Source: Haliea sp. (GTDB lineage: Bacteria > Pseudomonadota > Gammaproteobacteria > Pseudomonadales > Halieaceae). Taken from it: a stretch of 64,000 nt of DNA. Made by a program: the position numbers and the translations under genes. The stretch is taken from NCBI GenBank assembly GCA_016704305.1, contig JADJAL010000026.1:29338-93337 (forward strand), given 5' to 3'. The notes under the pieces were generated by a model. The model searched no databases. It was not told where the DNA came from and saw only the letters and a program-made list of their open reading frames with translations. Positions 56,279-64,000 of this stretch are shown piece by piece (position 1 is the stretch's first letter; each line of letters starts with the position of its first letter).

Positions 56279-57718
56279 TTACACTGCGGTCGCGGCTGCG
56301 GGTACAGCCTGCGATTCGACATCTCGCCGACTTGTCATGTACACGTTATAGGCCATCACCAGCATGCCGCTGAAGAAAATGGCGCCGCCTATGAAGCGCA
56401 CCACATAGCCCGGATAGCTCGCAGCCACTGCCTCCACGAAGCTGTACGTGAGCGTGCCGTCCTGGTTGTACGCGCGCCACATCAGGCCCTGCAGGATGCC
56501 GTTCACCCACATCGAGACGATGTAGAGCACCGTGCCGATGGTGGCCATCCAGAAATGGGTGTTGATGAGAGCGGTGCTGTACATGCGCGGCTTGGCAAAC
56601 AGGATCGGAATCAGGTGATAGATGGCGCCGATCGAAATCATCGCCACCCAACCCAGTGCACCGGAATGCACATGGCCGATGGTCCAGTCGGTGTAGTGCG
56701 ACAGCGCGTTGACGGTGCGGATGGACATCATCGGCCCCTCGAACGTCGACATGCCGTAGAAGGACAGGCTGACCACGAGGAAGCGCAATATCGGGTCAGT
56801 GCGCAGTTTGTCCCACGCGCCGGACAGCGTCATCATGCCGTTCATGGCGCCGCCCCAGGACGGCGCCAGCAGGATGATGGACATGACCATACCCAGGCTC
56901 TGCGCCCAGTTTGGCAGGGCGGTGTAGTGCAGGTGGTGGGGGCCGGCCCAGATATACACGGCCACCAGCGCCCAGAAGTGGACGATGCTCAAGCGGTAGG
57001 AATAGACCGGGCGTTCCGCCTGCTTGGGCACGAAGTAGTACATCATCCCCAGGAATCCCGCCGTCAGGAAGAAGCCCACGGCATTGTGCCCGTACCACCA
57101 TTGCACCATGGCATCCACGGTGCCGGCGTAGGCCGAGTAGGACTTCGTCATGTGCACGGGCATTTCCATGCTGTTGATGATGTGCAAAACCGCAACGGCA
57201 ATGATGTAGGCGCCCAGAAACCAGTTTGCGACGTAGATGTGCGAGGTCTTGCGTTTCACGATGGTGCCGAAAAAGACCACCGCGTAAACCACCCACACCA
57301 CGGTGATCAGGATATCGATGGGCCACTCCAGCTCGGCGTATTCCTTACTGGTGGTGATACCCAGGGGCAGCGTTACAGCGGCGGCTACGATGACCAACTG
57401 CCAGCCCCAGAAAGTGAATGCGGCAAGCCGGTCTGAGAGAAGCCGTGCCTGGCAGGTGCGCTGCACGATGTAGTACGACGTCGCAAACAGGGCTGAACCG
57501 CCGAAGGCGAAGATCACCGCATTGGTGTGCAGCGGGCGCAGGCGACCGAAACTCAGCCACGGCAGGTCGAAGTTCAGCGCAGGCCAGGCCAATTGTGCCG
57601 CGATCAGCACGCCTACCAGCATGCCAACGATGCCCCAGACTACCGTCATGATGGCGAATTGGCGCACCACCTTGTAGTTGTAGGTGGGATGTTCCAGTGC
57701 AGTGTTCAACTCGCTCAT
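56279..57718 (-). CDS. ccoN: Cbb3 oxidase catalytic subunit I CcoN
   Basis: 479 residues from ATG 57718 (an in-frame TTG at 57739 adds seven residues). Haem-copper oxidase, 12 membrane spans, with metal-ligand helices around [40 protein letters not shown], and [14 protein letters not shown] near 350. Reduces O2 to water with high affinity. No FNR box was found just upstream, so regulation may lie in the preceding gene or elsewhere. Confidence 0.97.
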   Translation of the reverse strand: MSELNTALEHPTYNYKVVRQFAIMTVVWGIVGMLVGVLIAAQLAWPALNFDLPWLSFGRLRPLHTNAVIFAFGGSALFATSYYIVQRTCQARLLSDRLAAFTFWGWQLVIVAAAVTLPLGITTSKEYAELEWPIDILITVVWVVYAVVFFGTIVKRKTSHIYVANWFLGAYIIAVAVLHIINSMEMPVHMTKSYSAYAGTVDAMVQWWYGHNAVGFFLTAGFLGMMYYFVPKQAERPVYSYRLSIVHFWALVAVYIWAGPHHLHYTALPNWAQSLGMVMSIILLAPSWGGAMNGMMTLSGAWDKLRTDPILRFLVVSLSFYGMSTFEGPMMSIRTVNALSHYTDWTIGHVHSGALGWVAMISIGAIYHLIPILFAKPRMYSTALINTHFWMATIGTVLYIVSMWVNGILQGLMWRAYNQDGTLTYSFVEAVAASYPGYVVRFIGGAIFFSGMLVMAYNVYMTSRRDVESQAVPAAATAV

Positions 57719-57772
57719 GGCTTTGTTCCAGTCAGACAAGGGTAAACAGTGAGTGTGGTCGTGCCGCCGGAC

Positions 57773-58375
57773 TCAGTCAGTGAACGCCGGTGCGGCGCCC
57801 AAGTCCCAGAGGATGACCGAGCCGACCATGAGGCAAATCAGGATAACCATGGCGATGGCCAATACAGCGCTGGAGAAGAGAAAGCCGCGCTCCTCGGGGA
57901 TGTTCATCACAATGGGTATTCCCAGGTACATCAGGTAGACCGACCAACTGACAGCGACAACGCCGATCAACATGTCCAGCCAGAGTATGGGGTAGAAGCC
58001 AGTCAGTCCCGCAAGCAACAGCGGCGTGGCGGCAAGGCCGATAATGACGATGCCGCGTGTAACGCTGGATTGCGCCCCGTAGGTGGCTGCCATCCAGTGG
58101 ACGAAATAGCCGATCACCGCGATACAGGCGAGCATGGTCAAGTAAAAAAGGATGCAGATCTGCCTCGCACTTTCACGGGTGAGGCGTATGACTTCACCGT
58201 GATCGCCTACGGTCCAGCCGATTTCTGTCGTACCGTAGTACCAGGCAACGGCGGGTAAAATCGCGAGCAAACAGGGGTATATGAGCAGTGTCCGCAACGA
58301 ACTCTCATCCAGTGCTGCAACGGACCGCCATTGCGTGGCCGGTTTAACCAGTAAGCCAAAGGTATGCTGAATCAT
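57773..58375 (-). CDS. Yip1-family (DUF1282-like) membrane protein
   Basis: 200 residues with five hydrophobic segments. Starts IQHTFGLLVKPATQWRSVA, typical of the YIP1/DUF1282 family (ATQWRSV then multiple spans). Function unknown in bacteria. It lies 54 bp upstream of ccoN on the same strand and could share its transcript. Confidence 0.82.
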   Translation of the reverse strand: MIQHTFGLLVKPATQWRSVAALDESSLRTLLIYPCLLAILPAVAWYYGTTEIGWTVGDHGEVIRLTRESARQICILFYLTMLACIAVIGYFVHWMAATYGAQSSVTRGIVIIGLAATPLLLAGLTGFYPILWLDMLIGVVAVSWSVYLMYLGIPIVMNIPEERGFLFSSAVLAIAMVILICLMVGSVILWDLGAAPAFTD

Positions 58376-58494
58376 CAGGTATGGTTCTCCTGGATCTGGT
58401 TAGGATTTAGCCAACGCCGCCAGCCTAGCGCATCGGGTGCCACCGAATGAGGGTTTAACCGGGCCGCTGTCGCGGAGGTCTCGTTCATATTTTA

Positions 58495-59250
58495 CTAGCC
58501 CGCAACATTTGCCATGTTTTTCACGCCCTGCATATCCAGGATTTCAATCTCTTTGTTGTCGACACGCAGAAAGTCCAGTTTTTGCATACGGCTGAACACC
58601 CGGCTGACGGTTTCCACGGTCAGGCCCAGGTAGTTCCCTATGTCGACGCGGGACATGGGCAGGCGAAAGTGGGTGGCGCTCAATTTGCGACGCGCATTTC
58701 GACTCGAGATGCTGACCAGCAGGGCGGCGACACGTTCATCAGCGGAGTTTTTGCTCAACAGGGTGATGAGTATCTGGTCTTCGGTAATTTCCCTGCTCAT
58801 CAGTTGGAAAAAGTGGTGTTGGAGGCTGGGCATCAGGGCGCTGAGCTTCGACAGGGACTTGAAGGGGATTTCGCAGACAGCCGATTGTTCGAGTGTTCGG
58901 GCGGACGATGCATGGGTATTTTTGCTGATGCCATCCATGCCGAGTATTTCACCGGGTAAGTAAAATCCGGTGACTTGCTCACGACCATCATCGGTCGTTT
59001 TGTAGGCTTTAATCGCACCCGACCGCACGGCGTATACCGACGTGAATTCGTCACCCTCGCGATACAAGTGTTGGCCTTTTTGCACCGGTTTACTGCGCTG
59101 GATTATCTCGTCCAGTTGCTCGATGTCATCGTTTTCGAGTGCGAGTGGCAGGCAAATTCGGTTGAGTCGACAATTGCCACAACTCACCTTGAAATCATGT
59201 GTGCAGGGTTTCAAATCGCTGTGGGTCGCTGTGCTGGTTGGGGCGCTCAT
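58495..59250 (-). CDS. fnr: Fnr-type oxygen-sensing transcriptional regulator
   Basis: 251 residues from ATG 59250. N-terminal cysteines of the 4Fe-4S type (CTHDFKVSCGNCRLNRICLPL), a cyclic-nucleotide-binding-like domain (about 35-150) and the Crp-type HTH (about 175-235, SRVDIGNYLGLTVETVSRVFSRMQKLDF). Loss of the cluster in oxygen inactivates FNR. Located between the cco genes and hemN, and fits the FNR-type boxes upstream of ompW and hemN. Confidence 0.96.
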   Translation of the reverse strand: MSAPTSTATHSDLKPCTHDFKVSCGNCRLNRICLPLALENDDIEQLDEIIQRSKPVQKGQHLYREGDEFTSVYAVRSGAIKAYKTTDDGREQVTGFYLPGEILGMDGISKNTHASSARTLEQSAVCEIPFKSLSKLSALMPSLQHHFFQLMSREITEDQILITLLSKNSADERVAALLVSISSRNARRKLSATHFRLPMSRVDIGNYLGLTVETVSRVFSRMQKLDFLRVDNKEIEILDMQGVKNMANVAG

Positions 59251-59314
59251 AGTGGCAGTCCTTGGCGAAACAATGCACCAGTATAAACCGGATTCCCCTG
59301 CATCGGACACATGG

Positions 59315-60751
59315 CTAAATTGTTGCAGAATAAATGGATGAGTGAGTCGGACCGGGGTCCGAATCCAGATAAGCGTCAAACAGCATGCAGACATTACGCA
59401 GGAACGGCCTGCCGCGCTCCGTGATCTGGATTTCATCAGCTGATAATTGCAGCAAGCCGTCTGCTTCCATAGCGCGCAACGCATGGATCTGCCCGTCGAA
59501 TTTCGTGCCGAAATCGATATCAAAGCGCCGAGCGCACTCTGCGATGTCCAGCTTGAGTTCACAGATCAGGCTCATGATAATAAACCGCCTCAGTTTGTCT
59601 TCGTCGGTGACCTTGCAGCCTCGGGATGCGGGGAGCCTGCCCTGGTCGATGAGTGTGTAATAGGTGTCCAGGTTGCGCTCATTCTGGACATAGAAATCTC
59701 CCAGCTGACTGATCGCGGACACGCCGAGGCCCAGCAGGTCATCGGCCAGGTGTAACGAATAGCCCTGGAAGTTGCGTTGCAGGCGTCCCTCCTGCTGGGC
59801 AATGGCGAGTTCGTCCCCTGGCAATACATAATGATCCATGCCGATATGGAGATAGCCCGCTTCCTGTAAGCGCTGGCTTATAATGTACTGCAATAGTAAT
59901 CGTTCCTCCGGTGGTGGCAGGTTCTGGGCATCGATGGCGCGCTGGTTCCTGAAGCGTTCAGGCAGGTGCGCGTAGTTGTAACAGGCGATGCGATCGGGTC
60001 GCAGGGTAATTACTTTTCGCAGCGTGTCGTCCACGGAATGCCTGTCCTGGAAGGGCAATCCGTAGATCAGGTCGAATCCGAGGGAGCGGAATTCGTGGCT
60101 GCGGATACTGGCCACCAGCGGCTGAATCTCGTGGTACGGCTGGGTGCGATTGATTGCTTTTTGCACCAGAGGGTCAAAATCCTGTATGCCGAGGTTGATG
60201 CGATTGAAGCCCAGGCCCCTGAGCAGGGCGATGGTATTGTTGTCCAGTCCCCTTGGATCGACCTCGATCGAGTACTCCCTGTACCGCTTGTCCAGCAGCC
60301 GAAAATGGCTACCCAGCAGGTGCATCAGTTCGGTAATCTCGGCATGGTCCAGATAGTTTGGTGTTCCTCCGCCCCAATGCATCTGCGTGACAGGCCGATT
60401 ACTTCCCACCAGTTGCGACTGCATCTCGATTTCGACCTTAAGCCGATTCAGGTAATTGCGAGCAGCAGTTTTTTCGCGTGTGACAATCGCATTGCAACCG
60501 CAGTAAAAGCATATGTTCCGACAAAATGGCAGATGAACGTATAGCGATATCGGGGCTGTATTTTGCTCCTGGTTAGTCTTCAGCCAGTTATAGAACTGGT
60601 CCCTGTCAAAGTCGCGACTAAAATGCGGTGCAGTGGGGTAAGAGGTATAGCGTGGTCCCTGGCTGCCATATTTCAGCGCGAGCGCACGATCCGACCGAAA
60701 CTCGGGTGAATTTGTATCCAGATTGCGCAATTCGGTAGGTAAATGTGTCAT
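59315..60751 (-). CDS. hemN: Oxygen-independent coproporphyrinogen III dehydrogenase
   Basis: 478 residues. Radical-SAM motif CRNICFYCGC (CX3CX2CXC) near residue 76 and HMHWGGGTPNYL-type continuation, then the HemN C-terminal domain. Forms protoporphyrinogen IX in haem synthesis without O2. An FNR-type box lies 59 bp upstream. Convergent spacing with fnr: hemN ends 64 bp before the fnr start. Confidence 0.95.
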   Translation of the reverse strand: MTHLPTELRNLDTNSPEFRSDRALALKYGSQGPRYTSYPTAPHFSRDFDRDQFYNWLKTNQEQNTAPISLYVHLPFCRNICFYCGCNAIVTREKTAARNYLNRLKVEIEMQSQLVGSNRPVTQMHWGGGTPNYLDHAEITELMHLLGSHFRLLDKRYREYSIEVDPRGLDNNTIALLRGLGFNRINLGIQDFDPLVQKAINRTQPYHEIQPLVASIRSHEFRSLGFDLIYGLPFQDRHSVDDTLRKVITLRPDRIACYNYAHLPERFRNQRAIDAQNLPPPEERLLLQYIISQRLQEAGYLHIGMDHYVLPGDELAIAQQEGRLQRNFQGYSLHLADDLLGLGVSAISQLGDFYVQNERNLDTYYTLIDQGRLPASRGCKVTDEDKLRRFIIMSLICELKLDIAECARRFDIDFGTKFDGQIHALRAMEADGLLQLSADEIQITERGRPFLRNVCMLFDAYLDSDPGPTHSSIYSATI

Positions 60752-60809
60752 TGGTTGTTCAGCAGCTAATCTTCATTATGGAAGATAACAATTAGCGGGG
60801 CGGGTTTCG

Positions 60810-60823
60810 TTGATTCAGGTCAA
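60810..60823. promoter_or_regulatory. FNR/Anr-type box upstream of hemN
   Basis: TTGATTCAGGTCAA matches the FNR consensus with one mismatch, centred about 65 bp from the hemN start. Same half-site variant (GTCAA) as the ompW box. Confidence 0.78.
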
Positions 60824-60853
60824 CAGGCGCCGCGCGTTTTTTGTCCGGCGCGC

Positions 60854-60875
60854 GGGCCCCCCCCGGGGGGGGCGA
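60854..60875. repeat. C8-G8 homopolymer palindrome
   Basis: Eight C at 60857-60864 directly followed by eight G at 60865-60872, flanked by GGG on the left. Such a run is unusual in this window and lies between hemN and the methyltransferase gene. Possibly a terminator-like hairpin, possibly an assembly artefact. Confidence 0.6.
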
Positions 60876-60927
60876 GAGTGGTGGGGCCTCCCGCCGGAAC
60901 AAGTGATTACAGGGTTCAGCTACTACG

Positions 60928-61863
60928 CTAAGTGGCGGCGGACATGGGTGGGTCGGCGGGATTGTTCTCGAATTCGTCAGGGTAATATTCCCAAATCGAG
61001 CGATCACCCTTGCGGCAGTAGGCGATACTTTCGGCGCCCTGGATGCGCGGTATACCCATGCCTGCGGAGGGGTCGGTATAGTACATCCCCACCTGCACGC
61101 CGGTGCCAATGCCGATCAGGCCAGGCGGGGCACACGAGAAGTACTTGTCCCAGTATTTCTCTGAGTAAAAAACGGAGCAGTACGGAACATCACGGTATTC
61201 ATCGAGGAAAACAAAGCCGCGATCGACGATAGAGGGCCACAGGTTCAGCAGGCAGTCGTGCAGGCTGGAATAAAAGTCCACATCCCAGAAAGCCAGCACA
61301 ATGGCGCCGTCGTGGTGAGGGAGGGTGTCCTTGAACCAACCCTTGTGAAAACTGCACACGTCGATGGCGCCGTAGCGTCGAACGTTGCCGGTCACCTCTT
61401 CCAACGCGCCGCCGTACATGCCGGGCATAAACCCATTCTTGAACGTGCGCGCTGCAATCGGGTCGCCGGGGGAGGGCGGGGGAAGCCCTTCGAAGGAGTC
61501 GTAGACTTTCAGTTCACGCCCGGTGATCTCGCAAATCAGCGAGAGGTTGACTGTCGCGCCGCCACGCCAGCAACCACATTCCACCACCGCGCCTTTTACC
61601 TCGGGCGGTATCTCCAGCAATTTCATCGCCATCACCAGGTGTGCCCGCCAATTGGTCCCGGTCTGTACCTTGGAAAAGTTGCGATAAAAGCGATACCCGA
61701 GTCGCATACGTTTGGGCCAGGTCATGCCGTATCCGTCATGCACCTGCCTGGAATACGTGAGAAAGAAAAGCGCCAGTGGCGTCGACAGTAAATCATACGC
61801 ACGCCGCACAAACTTCCGGGGCCGGAAAGGTCGCCTTTTGGCGCCTGGCTTTTTAGCGGGCAT
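60928..61863 (-). CDS. TylF/macrocin O-methyltransferase-like protein
   Basis: 311 residues. SAM-binding VKGAVVECGCWRGGATVNL, then DSFEGLPPP and WDVDFYSSLHDCLLNLW, FVFLDEYRDVPY, all TylF family patterns. A basic N-terminus with a hydrophobic stretch (about 20-40). TylF-like enzymes methylate sugars of antibiotics or surface glycans. No neighbouring glycan genes here; substrate unknown. Confidence 0.85.
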   Translation of the reverse strand: MPAKKPGAKRRPFRPRKFVRRAYDLLSTPLALFFLTYSRQVHDGYGMTWPKRMRLGYRFYRNFSKVQTGTNWRAHLVMAMKLLEIPPEVKGAVVECGCWRGGATVNLSLICEITGRELKVYDSFEGLPPPSPGDPIAARTFKNGFMPGMYGGALEEVTGNVRRYGAIDVCSFHKGWFKDTLPHHDGAIVLAFWDVDFYSSLHDCLLNLWPSIVDRGFVFLDEYRDVPYCSVFYSEKYWDKYFSCAPPGLIGIGTGVQVGMYYTDPSAGMGIPRIQGAESIAYCRKGDRSIWEYYPDEFENNPADPPMSAAT

Positions 61864-61950
61864 GCGATGCTCTCATGTGTGACGATTGAAAAACAGTTGG
61901 CGCAGTATAGGGAAAACCCGCGAGCGAGGGAAAGTCGGGCCGTGGTCGCG

Positions 61951-63123
61951 TCATCCGAGCGAGGCCACGCTCTTCAGCACCAGTCGCACCAGTTCGGCCT
62001 GTCTGGACACACCGGTCTTGGCGAAGATCGATTTGAGTTGGGCCCTGGCCGTGTGTTGCGAAATAGTCTGTGCGCTGGAGACTTGCGCCAGGCTCAGGCC
62101 ACGCGCGAGCAAAGTGGCGAGGTTGGCTTCGGCGGGGGTGAGGTCAAACAATTCGCCCAGGATCTGGCGCGATGTGGACTCGTGCAGGTCCGGGTCGCTG
62201 ATAAAAACGGCTGCCGAGGGGCTGGATTGCCCTTCACTCCACTGCGACGTCGGCACCGGTCGTATCACCAGGCCCAGATCGGCGCGCCCCTTCGTGCGTG
62301 GCACTCGCAACGCGCGCACCACCGAGGTTTCTCCATGCAGCTGTGCCTTGATAATGGTGGCGAGCGCCTGTTGCAATTCCTTGTCGATATCCCTGCCCTC
62401 AATATGCAGGCGGCCGTCCCGCAGGCTCAGGCCCTCACCCTGGTCGAGCAGTGCCCGGCCGACAGCATTGGTGGTCAGCAGGCGTCCCCGCTCGTCGAGA
62501 ATGATACTGGCAACGGACAACTGGTTGACGGCGCCGGCGTAGACATCGCGCTCCGAAGTCGTGCGATTAAGCTTGGCGTAGATCTCTATCGCCAGTCGCA
62601 GGTGAGGCGTGATTTGGGCGAGCAAATCCCGTTCACGCGTTTTGAAGCGCGGCTCGCTGGCGCGCCGCGAGAAGCGCAGCCTGGCGAGCATGCCGCCGGG
62701 TTCGGCGGTATCCACGCCGAGGATGCGGAACAGGCCGATGGGTTTGAGGTAGTGAAGATAATAGTCGGAGGACAAGAGATCGCGATCCGGCAATATGTCT
62801 TCCAGTGCAATCACCTTGTCCAGCGGCAGATTGACGAAAGGATCCAGGGAAAAAAACTGTTCACGGTAGGCGCTAACCTCCCAGTCGTTGGGGTCGGCCA
62901 GATCGGTATTGGCGCGTGCGTGCGATATATCCGGGCGAACGCTGTTGAGTATGACGCCCTGATCGTCGGCAGTTGGAGGTCGCAGCACCAGCGACACCAC
63001 TTGCACGTCCATCGCCTCGCGCAGCGCCGGCAGTGCGCTCTGCCAGGGCTGTTGCTCCAGCGCACCGCGATAAATCAGTTCGATGAGGTGACTGAATCTG
63101 CTGTCAATCCGGGTGGCTGGCAT
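61951..63123 (-). CDS. LuxR-type HTH transcriptional regulator
   Basis: 390 residues. C-terminal LuxR HTH (about 325-385) with LTPAEANLATLLARGLSLAQVSSAQTISQHTARAQLKSIFAKTGV by region. The N-terminal ~310 residues may hold a sensory (PAS-like) domain but I cannot assign it firmly. Follows the EAL gene by 15 bp on the same strand; they may be co-transcribed. Confidence 0.85.
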   Translation of the reverse strand: MPATRIDSRFSHLIELIYRGALEQQPWQSALPALREAMDVQVVSLVLRPPTADDQGVILNSVRPDISHARANTDLADPNDWEVSAYREQFFSLDPFVNLPLDKVIALEDILPDRDLLSSDYYLHYLKPIGLFRILGVDTAEPGGMLARLRFSRRASEPRFKTRERDLLAQITPHLRLAIEIYAKLNRTTSERDVYAGAVNQLSVASIILDERGRLLTTNAVGRALLDQGEGLSLRDGRLHIEGRDIDKELQQALATIIKAQLHGETSVVRALRVPRTKGRADLGLVIRPVPTSQWSEGQSSPSAAVFISDPDLHESTSRQILGELFDLTPAEANLATLLARGLSLAQVSSAQTISQHTARAQLKSIFAKTGVSRQAELVRLVLKSVASLG

Positions 63124-63138
63124 TACCGGGGAGCCAGC

Positions 63139-64000
63139 TTACTTCTCAAGATTGGAAAGATCGGCGGTGACTTCCGACAGTGGCTTCGGCCTGCCTATGC
63201 CCCAGCCCTGCAGATAATCGACGCCCAGTTCCTCGAGCTTCACGATAATCTCGTCATTCTCCACGGACTCGGCGATGGTTTCCTGGCCGAGAAAATGTGC
63301 GAGGTCGGTGATAGAGCGCGCCATCGCGTAGTCATTGCGGTTGATGTGAATGCCAGTGATGAAGCTGCCGTCTATTTTTACGTAGTCGACAGGCAGTTCG
63401 CGCAGGTAATTGTGGCTGGCTGGGCCGGTGCCGAAATCGTCGATGGAGAATTTGCAGCCGATATTCCTAAACGCGCGCACAAAGTCCGAGGCTTTGACCA
63501 GGTTGGAAATGGTGCCGGTTTCGGTGATCTCAAAACACAGGCGGCTGGTGCCGACGCCGAATTCAGAAATCTGTTCCAGCAGGTACTCCATGAAGCTGTT
63601 GTCCGTCACGCTGGCGCCCGACAGGTTAATGGCCAGATGGGGAACCACTTTCTGCTCGTCCATCAAGCGACTGATCCAGGTAAACGCCTCGCGCACTACC
63701 CAGCGGTCTACCAGCGTCATGAAGCCATAGCGCTCCGCCGACTGGATGAACTCCTCGGGGGAAGACACGGAGCCGTCCTTATTGAGCAGCCCGAGCAACA
63801 GCTCATAGTGCAGCGTGGAGTTGCTGCGGTCCCCGATCGCCGTTTGTACTATCGGTTGTGCGCGCAGGACGAAACGCTCCGAGGCCAGCGCACTTTCCAG
63901 ATCCTGCTGCGTCTGGGTCCTCTGCAGCTTGTAGTCGCTGACCCTGCTCTGTTCCTCCTCGAAGGATATAACCCGGTTGCGTCCCAGTTGCTTGGCGTGC
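63139..64000 (-). CDS. GGDEF-EAL protein, partial (N-terminus beyond window)
   Basis: The frame is open to the window edge. The edge-proximal residues AKQLGRNRVI match the end of a GGDEF domain. An EAL domain follows: the opening FVLRAQPIV and YELLLGLLN (a degenerate EAL-type start), then LAINLSG, CFEITETG, FSIDDFGTGPASHNYL and LPVDYVKIDG, ending at YLQGWGIGRPKPL. The usual EVL/EAL triplet appears as ELL, so catalytic activity is uncertain. Proteins of this type make or break cyclic di-GMP. Confidence 0.88.
   Translation of the reverse strand, partial: HAKQLGRNRVISFEEEQSRVSDYKLQRTQTQQDLESALASERFVLRAQPIVQTAIGDRSNSTLHYELLLGLLNKDGSVSSPEEFIQSAERYGFMTLVDRWVVREAFTWISRLMDEQKVVPHLAINLSGASVTDNSFMEYLLEQISEFGVGTSRLCFEITETGTISNLVKASDFVRAFRNIGCKFSIDDFGTGPASHNYLRELPVDYVKIDGSFITGIHINRNDYAMARSITDLAHFLGQETIAESVENDEIIVKLEELGVDYLQGWGIGRPKPLSEVTADLSNLEK

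Noticed and set aside
56144..57436. 430-codon open frame on the plus strand
   Set aside because: Antisense to ccoN and ccoO; low-complexity His/Asp-rich reading typical of a GC-rich shadow.
1..64000. CRISPR arrays, prophages or insertion sequences
   Set aside because: No regularly spaced direct repeats, integrases, transposases or phage structural genes were recognised on either strand.

Overview
The window is chromosomal DNA from a GC-rich gammaproteobacterium. The best guess is a marine aerobe of the Halieaceae (OM60/NOR5) type. This rests on gene content: TPP-riboswitch-controlled TonB receptor plus PnuT, a wax-ester synthase, an Hsa-type steroid ring-cleavage set, a full cbb3 oxidase cluster with fnr and hemN, and pepA-holC-valS. 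Taxonomy is inference. No phage, transposase or CRISPR array was seen.

Layout. 0-2.7 kb: thiamine uptake (partial pnuT, TonB receptor, TPP riboswitch) on the minus strand. 2.7-5.9 kb: tandem NTF2-like protein, gltX, slyD. 6.2-14.2 kb: an AT-richer accessory stretch with a sulfotransferase-like/YCII-like fusion, a thioesterase, a DUF4345-like membrane protein, tRNA-Ala(GGC), a candidate sRNA and three glycosyltransferases. 14.2-19 kb: rapA, tatD and a LysR regulator. 19-23.5 kb: WS/DGAT with a basic tail, a methyltransferase, TetR, a membrane-anchored cold-shock-domain protein and a Csp. 23.6-29 kb: valS, holC, pepA, RDD protein. 29-35.5 kb: two-component system, a repeat-tailed conserved protein, AraC regulator, bolA, trhO, a trypsin-like protease. 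35.7-42.2 kb: SDR plus hsaA-D-E-G-F-like genes for seco-steroid degradation, interrupted by two long palindromic elements. 42.3-45.3 kb: ydbH-ynbE-ydbL outer-membrane lipid transport operon. 45.4-49.3 kb: aldo/keto reductase, TauE-like exporter, MliC-like lipoprotein, OmpW, monooxygenase-fold protein. 49.3-60.8 kb: ccoNOQP, ccoGHIS, fnr and hemN, with FNR-type boxes upstream of ompW and hemN. 60.9-64 kb: TylF-like methyltransferase, LuxR regulator and a partial GGDEF-EAL protein.

A dominant technical feature is that at least twelve short indels, mostly +/-1 nt in homopolymers, split otherwise well-conserved genes: valS, ccoI, ccoO, ydbH (twice), hsaE, hsaF, ompW, a histidine kinase, a serine protease, a glycosyltransferase and a conserved hypothetical. 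Since valS is essential and the cbb3 genes are otherwise intact, these are most likely consensus errors of the assembly rather than pseudogenes. Such genes are annotated here as single CDS spanning the break.

Functionally the window joins micro-oxic respiration (cbb3 oxidase, its copper and assembly factors, FNR, oxygen-independent haem synthesis), breakdown and storage of lipid-like carbon (steroid lower pathway, wax ester synthase, thioesterase) and envelope/surface functions (glycosyltransferases, sulfotransferase, YdbH system, OmpW).
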